NCBI RefSeq assembly: GCF_900163865.1
Contig: NZ_FUKU01000003.1
Coordinates: forward strand, 1-64,000
From: Sphingobacterium sp. JB170
GTDB taxonomy: Bacteria; Bacteroidota; Bacteroidia; Sphingobacteriales; Sphingobacteriaceae
Length of the DNA: 64,000 bases
Reading direction: 5' to 3'
This document shows positions 59,797 to 64,000 of this stretch, in pieces. The translations under genes were made by a program, and so were the position numbers. How positions within the stretch are numbered: position 1 is the first letter of the stretch; each line of letters begins with the position of its first letter. Under the pieces are notes generated by a model. The model ran no database searches, was not told where the DNA came from, and saw only the letters and a program-made list of their open reading frames with translations.

Positions 59797-60951
59797 TTAT
59801 TGCATTAATGTTTCCAAGTCTTCGTCACACAAATCCTTTTTAGTGTCCGCTAAAAGAAGGAATCGCTCGTATGTCATCGCAAGTTGATCCTTGTCTAATT
59901 GATACCCTAAACGCTCTAAGTGAAATTTTAATGCATGGCGACCAGAACGTGCTGTCAAGATGATATCCGCTTGGTTTAATCCCACATCTTCTGGACGTAT
60001 GATTTCGTAGTTCTCTCGGTGTTTCAAAAAACCGTCTTGGTGGATGCCAGAGCTGTGCGCAAACGCATTTTTACCAACTATTGCTTTGTTGGGCTGTACT
60101 GGCATGCGCATCATTGAGCTCACTTTACGTGAGATCTGGGTAAATAACTTGCTATTGATGTTCGAGGTTAAGCCTGGAAAGTGCTGAGCATGTACTTTCA
60201 TTATCATGGATACTTCTTCAAGCGAAGTATTTCCCGCTCGTTCACCTATCCCGTTGATGGTACATTCAACTTGCCTCGCCCCATTTTGGACGGCTGCGAT
60301 AGAGTTCGCTGTAGCAAGTCCAAGATCATTATGGCAATGGGCAGAAATAATTGCTTGATCGATATTACGAACATGTTCTTTTAGGAAATTAATTTTTGCA
60401 CCATATTGATCGGGTAGGCAGTACCCATTTGTGTCGGGGATATTCACTACAGTTGCGCCAGCGGCGATTACTGCTTCAACCATTTTAGCAAGATATTCTA
60501 AATCAGCACGGCCTGCATCTTCGGCATAGAATTCCACGTCTTCAACATAGCTTTTAGCATGTTTTACTGCGTCAACAGCGCGTGCTAGAATTTCTTCGCG
60601 TGTGCTGTTGAACTTGTATTTGATGTGCATGTCTGAGGAACCGATACCCGTATGAATACGTGGGCGGCTTGCAAATTTTAATGCCTCAGCTGCAACATCA
60701 ATATCATTTTTGTTCGCTCGTGTAAGCGCGCAGATAATAACGTCTTTTACTGCCTTGGATAGTTCAACAACAGATTGGAAATCTCCAGGACTTGAGACGG
60801 GAAACCCAGCTTCGATGATGTCAACGCCAAGTAGTTCCAAATCTTGCGCGATTTCAATCTTTTCTGGTGTCGTCAATTGACAACCGGGCACTTGTTCACC
60901 GTCTCGAAGCGTCGTGTCGAAAATATATAAGTGATTTGGATCGTGTAGCAT
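59797..60951 (-). CDS. leuA: 2-isopropylmalate synthase without regulatory domain
   Basis: 384 residues. It condenses acetyl-CoA with 2-oxoisovalerate in leucine synthesis. The DRE-TIM barrel motifs are clear: [13 protein letters not shown] at 11-23, HCHNDLGLA near 201-209 and [13 protein letters not shown] near 231-243. The protein stops after the helical subdomain (about 384), whereas classical LeuA has about 500-560 residues with a C-terminal leucine-binding LeuA_dimer domain. A hairpin directly follows the stop, so the domain is truly absent here and not frameshifted. Homocitrate or citramalate synthase cannot be excluded on sequence, but leuB/leuD neighbours favour LeuA. Confidence 0.9.
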   Translation of the reverse strand: MLHDPNHLYIFDTTLRDGEQVPGCQLTTPEKIEIAQDLELLGVDIIEAGFPVSSPGDFQSVVELSKAVKDVIICALTRANKNDIDVAAEALKFASRPRIHTGIGSSDMHIKYKFNSTREEILARAVDAVKHAKSYVEDVEFYAEDAGRADLEYLAKMVEAVIAAGATVVNIPDTNGYCLPDQYGAKINFLKEHVRNIDQAIISAHCHNDLGLATANSIAAVQNGARQVECTINGIGERAGNTSLEEVSMIMKVHAQHFPGLTSNINSKLFTQISRKVSSMMRMPVQPNKAIVGKNAFAHSSGIHQDGFLKHRENYEIIRPEDVGLNQADIILTARSGRHALKFHLERLGYQLDKDQLAMTYERFLLLADTKKDLCDEDLETLMQ

Positions 60952-61039
60952 AATGTAAATTTAAAAAATTAAAAATATCAAATGACGTTTTGTGTAACGT
61001 TTTTGAGTTCCCTAATTTGTTTTGAATATACTCAGTTAA

Positions 61040-62116
61040 TTATTTCTTTAAAAGTTCTAGGACTTTAGCCCCCATAGCGTTCGTTCCTAAGATATTTTCG
61101 GGGCGTGTTTCTGCATTTGCAATATCGCCGGTTCTCCAGCCGGATTTTAAGGTAGCGGCTACCGCATTTGTAACAACCCTCGCTTCCTCTTGTAGGCCAA
61201 AAGCGATATCTAACATTAATGCCACCGATAGGATAGACGCTAATGGGTTTGCTTTGTCTTGTCCCGCGATGTCATGTGCTGATCCATGTATGGGCTCGAA
61301 GAAACCTGTGCCGTCACCAATTGAAGCGGATGCTAGCATTCCCATGGACCCCGCAATTTGCGAAGCCTCATCTGTTAATATGTCACCAAATAAATTGGCA
61401 GTAAGGACGACGTCGAATTTTTTCGGATTTTTGACAAGTTGCATAGCAGCGTTGTCGATAAACATATGCTCTGTTTCAACATCTGGGTACTGAGCGGCAA
61501 TTTCTTGTACAACTTCACGCCATAAACGTGAGGTCTCCAAAACATTCGCTTTATCAACCGAGCATACTTTTTTACCACGCGTACGTGCCGCTTCGTATGC
61601 TTTGCGGGCAATACGTTCGACCTCATAACGGTTGTAGTTCATAAGGTCAGAGGCAAATGTATTTTGCTCATTGCGTTTCTTCTCTCCAAAATAAACATCA
61701 CCAGTTAGTTCACGGAAAAAGAGAATATCCGTTCCACGTAACACTTCGGGCTTCAAGCTCGAAGCATCCAAAAGTTCATCGAATAATAAAATTGGACGCA
61801 GGTTTGCATATAGTCCCAATTCTTTGCGTATTTTTAATAACCCCTGTTCTGGTCGTACTTTTGCCGATGGATCATTGTCATATTTCTGATGACCGATTGC
61901 TCCAAATAAAATAGCGTCTGAAGCTTTAGCCTTCACGAGTGTTTCATCAGGCAGCGGGTTTCCTGTTGCTTCAATAGCAGTATGGCCCATTATGGCTTCC
62001 TGAAAGCTGAATTCGTGATTAAACTGCGCAGCGATAGATGCTAAGACCTGCTTACCCCAAACTGTTACTTCTTGACCTATTCCATCTCCAGGAATAATTA
62101 AAATGTTCTTCTTCAT
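61040..62116 (-). CDS. leuB: 3-isopropylmalate dehydrogenase
   Basis: 358 residues from ATG at 62116; the TTG 16 codons upstream was rejected, since the ATG gives the usual start MKKNILIIPGDGIG. It oxidises and decarboxylates 3-isopropylmalate with NAD+ and a divalent metal. The substrate arginines lie in the LLKIRKELGLYANLRP segment near 90-105 and RELTGDVYFGEK near 133-144; metal-binding aspartates lie in LFGDILTDEASQ near 240. It is followed by leuA after 88 bases and preceded by the ABC ATPase after 60 bases. Confidence 0.95.
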   Translation of the reverse strand: MKKNILIIPGDGIGQEVTVWGKQVLASIAAQFNHEFSFQEAIMGHTAIEATGNPLPDETLVKAKASDAILFGAIGHQKYDNDPSAKVRPEQGLLKIRKELGLYANLRPILLFDELLDASSLKPEVLRGTDILFFRELTGDVYFGEKKRNEQNTFASDLMNYNRYEVERIARKAYEAARTRGKKVCSVDKANVLETSRLWREVVQEIAAQYPDVETEHMFIDNAAMQLVKNPKKFDVVLTANLFGDILTDEASQIAGSMGMLASASIGDGTGFFEPIHGSAHDIAGQDKANPLASILSVALMLDIAFGLQEEARVVTNAVAATLKSGWRTGDIANAETRPENILGTNAMGAKVLELLKK

Positions 62117-62176
62117 TGTATCTTTATTACATCCTTTACAAGCGCAAATTCTGCATGTTGCCAAAGGACCTACTTG

Positions 62177-63640
62177 TTATGCTTTTTCTAAAATATTTTG
62201 GGTCTTCATTACTTCCCCCTTTTCCAACTCTAGTCGGTGATCAATGCAACTGGGTAAATGCGACTCGTAATGTCCCACATAGATCAAAGTTTTACCGTAA
62301 CGGCTAAGTTCGTCAACTACCGCATTGAAATGCGCTGCTTGTGTTCGATCTAAACCTTGGCAAGGTTCATCTAAGATCAAAAGCTGCGGATTTTTAATAA
62401 TTGTTCGTGCCAGTAAAGCTAACCGTTGCTTACCTAGCGGCAGTGTGTGCAGTAGTTTATCTTTTACTTCCAGGAGGTCAAAAAAGTCTAAAAGTTGTTC
62501 AATTTGTCGTTGCTCCTCATACTTCACTTTTAGAAACCATCCGATACTATCGTAATAGCCGGACGCTACCGTGTGCCACACCGTCGCGTTTTTATCGAAG
62601 TACCAATGTAGTTCGGGGGAGATGATCCCGATTTTCTCTTTGATATCCCAGATGCTCTCGCCTGATCCTCTTTTTTGGCCGAATAGCCAGATGTCACTGG
62701 CATAGGCCTGTGGATGATCGGCATTTAATAAACTAAGTAATGTTGATTTACCCGAACCGTTATGCCCTTGAAGTAGCCATTTTTCGCCGCGTGCCACTTT
62801 CCAGTTTATATCCTTTAAGACGACCTTATCTCCGTATTTTACCGATACATCGCGTAGTTCGACGATAGTCTGCGCTTCCCCCGGAGGATCCTTTTGAAGA
62901 AAATAAGGGAACGGTTTGCTTTGGCGGGTCTCGTCTAGAGAGAATGCGTTAATATTATCGACCGTATTAATTTTTCCATCTTCTATTTCGCCAAACCTGT
63001 TGATCGACGAGGGCACAGTAAAATCATTGCTAATTAAAATCAGTGTGGTGCCCAGCTCGGCTAGCCTGTCGAGCAGTATATTTAGATTTACACGTGCGAT
63101 TTTGTCTAAACCCGTATAAGGCTCATCTAAAATCAGTATTTGCGGCTTAAACCATAATGCTTGAATGAGCTGTAGCTTTTTATGCTCACCGCTGGAGAGC
63201 TCGATAAGTTGTGTTTCTCGACAATTGTTAAATCCTAATGCGTCTAAAATTGGCTCTGCATCCTGGAAATTAAGATTATTCTTTTCGCCGAAGTGGAGCA
63301 GATCGGCATAGACCGTGAGGGTGTCGTTTTGTTGGTGCTTGTTATACCGCTGTTGATAATAGAAATTTCTGTCACCTTCTAAATTCGCAAATTGGTACCA
63401 GTTGGACACATAATATGCGATTGGCATGAGCTTCGATGGGTTATCGTAATTACATATAATTTCGCCCGTGAATTTTTCCTGACCAACTATAGCCTTGGCC
63501 AATGACGATTTTCCACTTCCACTTTTGCCACCGATCACCCAATGTTCACCAGCATATATATTCCAATTTAAATCGCATAGCACGGGCAGCCCGGCATACT
63601 GCAAGTTTAAATTGGAGATATAGACCAGAGGTTTATCCAT
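62177..63640 (-). CDS. Tandem ABC ATPase, ModF/PhrA-like, inside the leu group
   Basis: 487 residues with two ABC nucleotide-binding domains and no membrane segment. Domain 1: Walker A GKSGSGKSS near 38-46, signature LSSGEHKK near 148-155, Walker B ILILDEPYTGLD. Domain 2: Walker A GHNGSGKST near 290, signature region LPLGKQRL (degenerate) and LLILDEPCQGLD. The layout matches ModF/PhrA-type soluble tandem ATPases, of uncertain function (molybdate or photorepair by name only). It starts 5 bases after leuD and so is in the leu transcript; no transporter subunit is adjacent. Confidence 0.83.
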   Translation of the reverse strand: MDKPLVYISNLNLQYAGLPVLCDLNWNIYAGEHWVIGGKSGSGKSSLAKAIVGQEKFTGEIICNYDNPSKLMPIAYYVSNWYQFANLEGDRNFYYQQRYNKHQQNDTLTVYADLLHFGEKNNLNFQDAEPILDALGFNNCRETQLIELSSGEHKKLQLIQALWFKPQILILDEPYTGLDKIARVNLNILLDRLAELGTTLILISNDFTVPSSINRFGEIEDGKINTVDNINAFSLDETRQSKPFPYFLQKDPPGEAQTIVELRDVSVKYGDKVVLKDINWKVARGEKWLLQGHNGSGKSTLLSLLNADHPQAYASDIWLFGQKRGSGESIWDIKEKIGIISPELHWYFDKNATVWHTVASGYYDSIGWFLKVKYEEQRQIEQLLDFFDLLEVKDKLLHTLPLGKQRLALLARTIIKNPQLLILDEPCQGLDRTQAAHFNAVVDELSRYGKTLIYVGHYESHLPSCIDHRLELEKGEVMKTQNILEKA

Positions 63641-63645
63641 TATTA

Positions 63646-64000
63646 TTATTTATTTTCGAATTCTTTAATTTGCTCCTTGTGGCTCAAGATAAAATCGATA
63701 TCATCGTAACCATTTATTAAACATGATTTCTTGTAAGCGTTAATCTCAAAGGAGAAGCTGTCCTGGGTTTGGTCGATTGTTACGGTTTGCGCTTGAAGAT
63801 CGATAGTTAATGTGCTGTTAGCATCAGCGAAGACCGAAGCAAATATTTTTTCCAAGAATTCTTCGGTTACTTGGATTGGTAGTACACCATTATTCAGTGC
63901 GTTACCTTTAAAAATGTCCGCGAAAAATGAACTTATTACCACATCGAAACCGTAATCTTGGATCGCCCATGCAGCATGCTCGCGTGATGAGCCACAGCCG
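63646..64000 (-). CDS. leuD: 3-isopropylmalate dehydratase small subunit, partial (5' end outside window)
   Basis: The last 117 codons or so are in the window. The frame entering from the right edge opens with [12 protein letters not shown], the swivel-domain signature that meets the iron-sulfur subunit LeuC, followed by [18 protein letters not shown]. The protein ends with the usual acidic-lysine tail. With LeuC, probably encoded just beyond the edge, it isomerises 2- to 3-isopropylmalate. The ABC ATPase follows after 5 bases. A shorter frame beginning with GTG at 63942 is only an internal artefact of the edge. Confidence 0.93.
   Translation of the reverse strand, partial: GCGSSREHAAWAIQDYGFDVVISSFFADIFKGNALNNGVLPIQVTEEFLEKIFASVFADANSTLTIDLQAQTVTIDQTQDSFSFEINAYKKSCLINGYDDIDFILSHKEQIKEFENK

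Noticed and set aside
1..64000. tRNA, rRNA, CRISPR arrays, insertion sequences, prophage genes
   Set aside because: Looked for acceptor/T-loop patterns, spaced repeats, transposase and phage motifs; none were found apart from the two group II intron pieces.

Overview
The window looks like a chromosomal segment of a Bacteroidota bacterium, most likely of the Sphingobacteriales (Sphingobacteriaceae). The reasons are a SusC/SusD pair, Bacteroidota-only families (DUF3127, the MutL and rhomboid types, a FadL-GDSL pair), promoters of the TAnnTTTG type and little use of Shine-Dalgarno sites. The assignment is inference from protein families; no rRNA or tRNA gene is present to test it.

Layout. 1-3850: the 3' end of a group IIC intron at the window edge, then an FAD oxidoreductase, a TIGR01777 epimerase and a YeiH-type transporter. 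3.9-5.2 kb: an ECF sigma factor with an overlapping single-pass membrane protein. 5.4-7.7 kb: a DUF3127 protein with an SSB-like tail, divergent from a THUMP RNA methyltransferase and an HD hydrolase. 7.8-12.8 kb: secreted phosphodiesterases, DUF4197, peptidase T, a nitroreductase and an NlpE-like lipoprotein. 12.9-16 kb: an acyltransferase and an XpaC/TelA pair. 16-20.4 kb: fumarase with a lipoprotein, an unknown protein and an S41 protease. 20.4-28.2 kb (minus strand): uvrA, then mutL, an active rhomboid, a catalytically dead rhomboid and a membrane-anchored EEP-domain protein. 28.3-34.6 kb: DUF2157, OsmC, a FadL plus GDSL-lipoprotein operon, a trans-sulfuration enzyme and Tpx. 35-39.2 kb: two exported alpha-L-fucosidases (GH29, GH95). 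39.4-44.5 kb: an XRE regulator, glycyl-tRNA synthetase, Bcp, an M23 peptidase and a fumarylacetoacetase-fold protein. 45.3-50 kb: the SusCD pair, whose terminator carries a deleted group IIC intron. 50.5-54.4 kb: a full class Ib ribonucleotide reductase set (nrdHIEF order, minus strand). 54.8-58.3 kb: an S9 peptidase, DUF2911 and an unknown protein. 58.4-64 kb (minus strand): leucine/isoleucine genes leuD (cut by the window edge), an ABC ATPase, leuB, leuA and ilvA.

Most genes are housekeeping or stress functions: DNA repair (uvrA, mutL), dNTP supply (nrd), peroxide defence (tpx, bcp, osmC), branched-chain amino acids (leu, ilvA) and surface glycan or lipid handling (SusCD, fucosidases, FadL). 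No phage, CRISPR, toxin-antitoxin or defence island was seen. No large undescribed system stands out. The most interesting signals are the two group IIC intron pieces, a uvrA terminator built into its own last codons, a terminator between nrdE and nrdF, the SSB-like tail on DUF3127, promoter boxes placed so that mRNAs may be leaderless, and palindromes in front of the XRE, fadL, nrd and ilvA genes.

Starts were moved from the longest open frame to an ATG where the longer version began with TTG/GTG or an out-of-place extension (HD hydrolase, NlpE, acyltransferase, EEP at 20463, uvrA, metZ, GH29, FAH, SusD, nrdF, nrdH, leuB).
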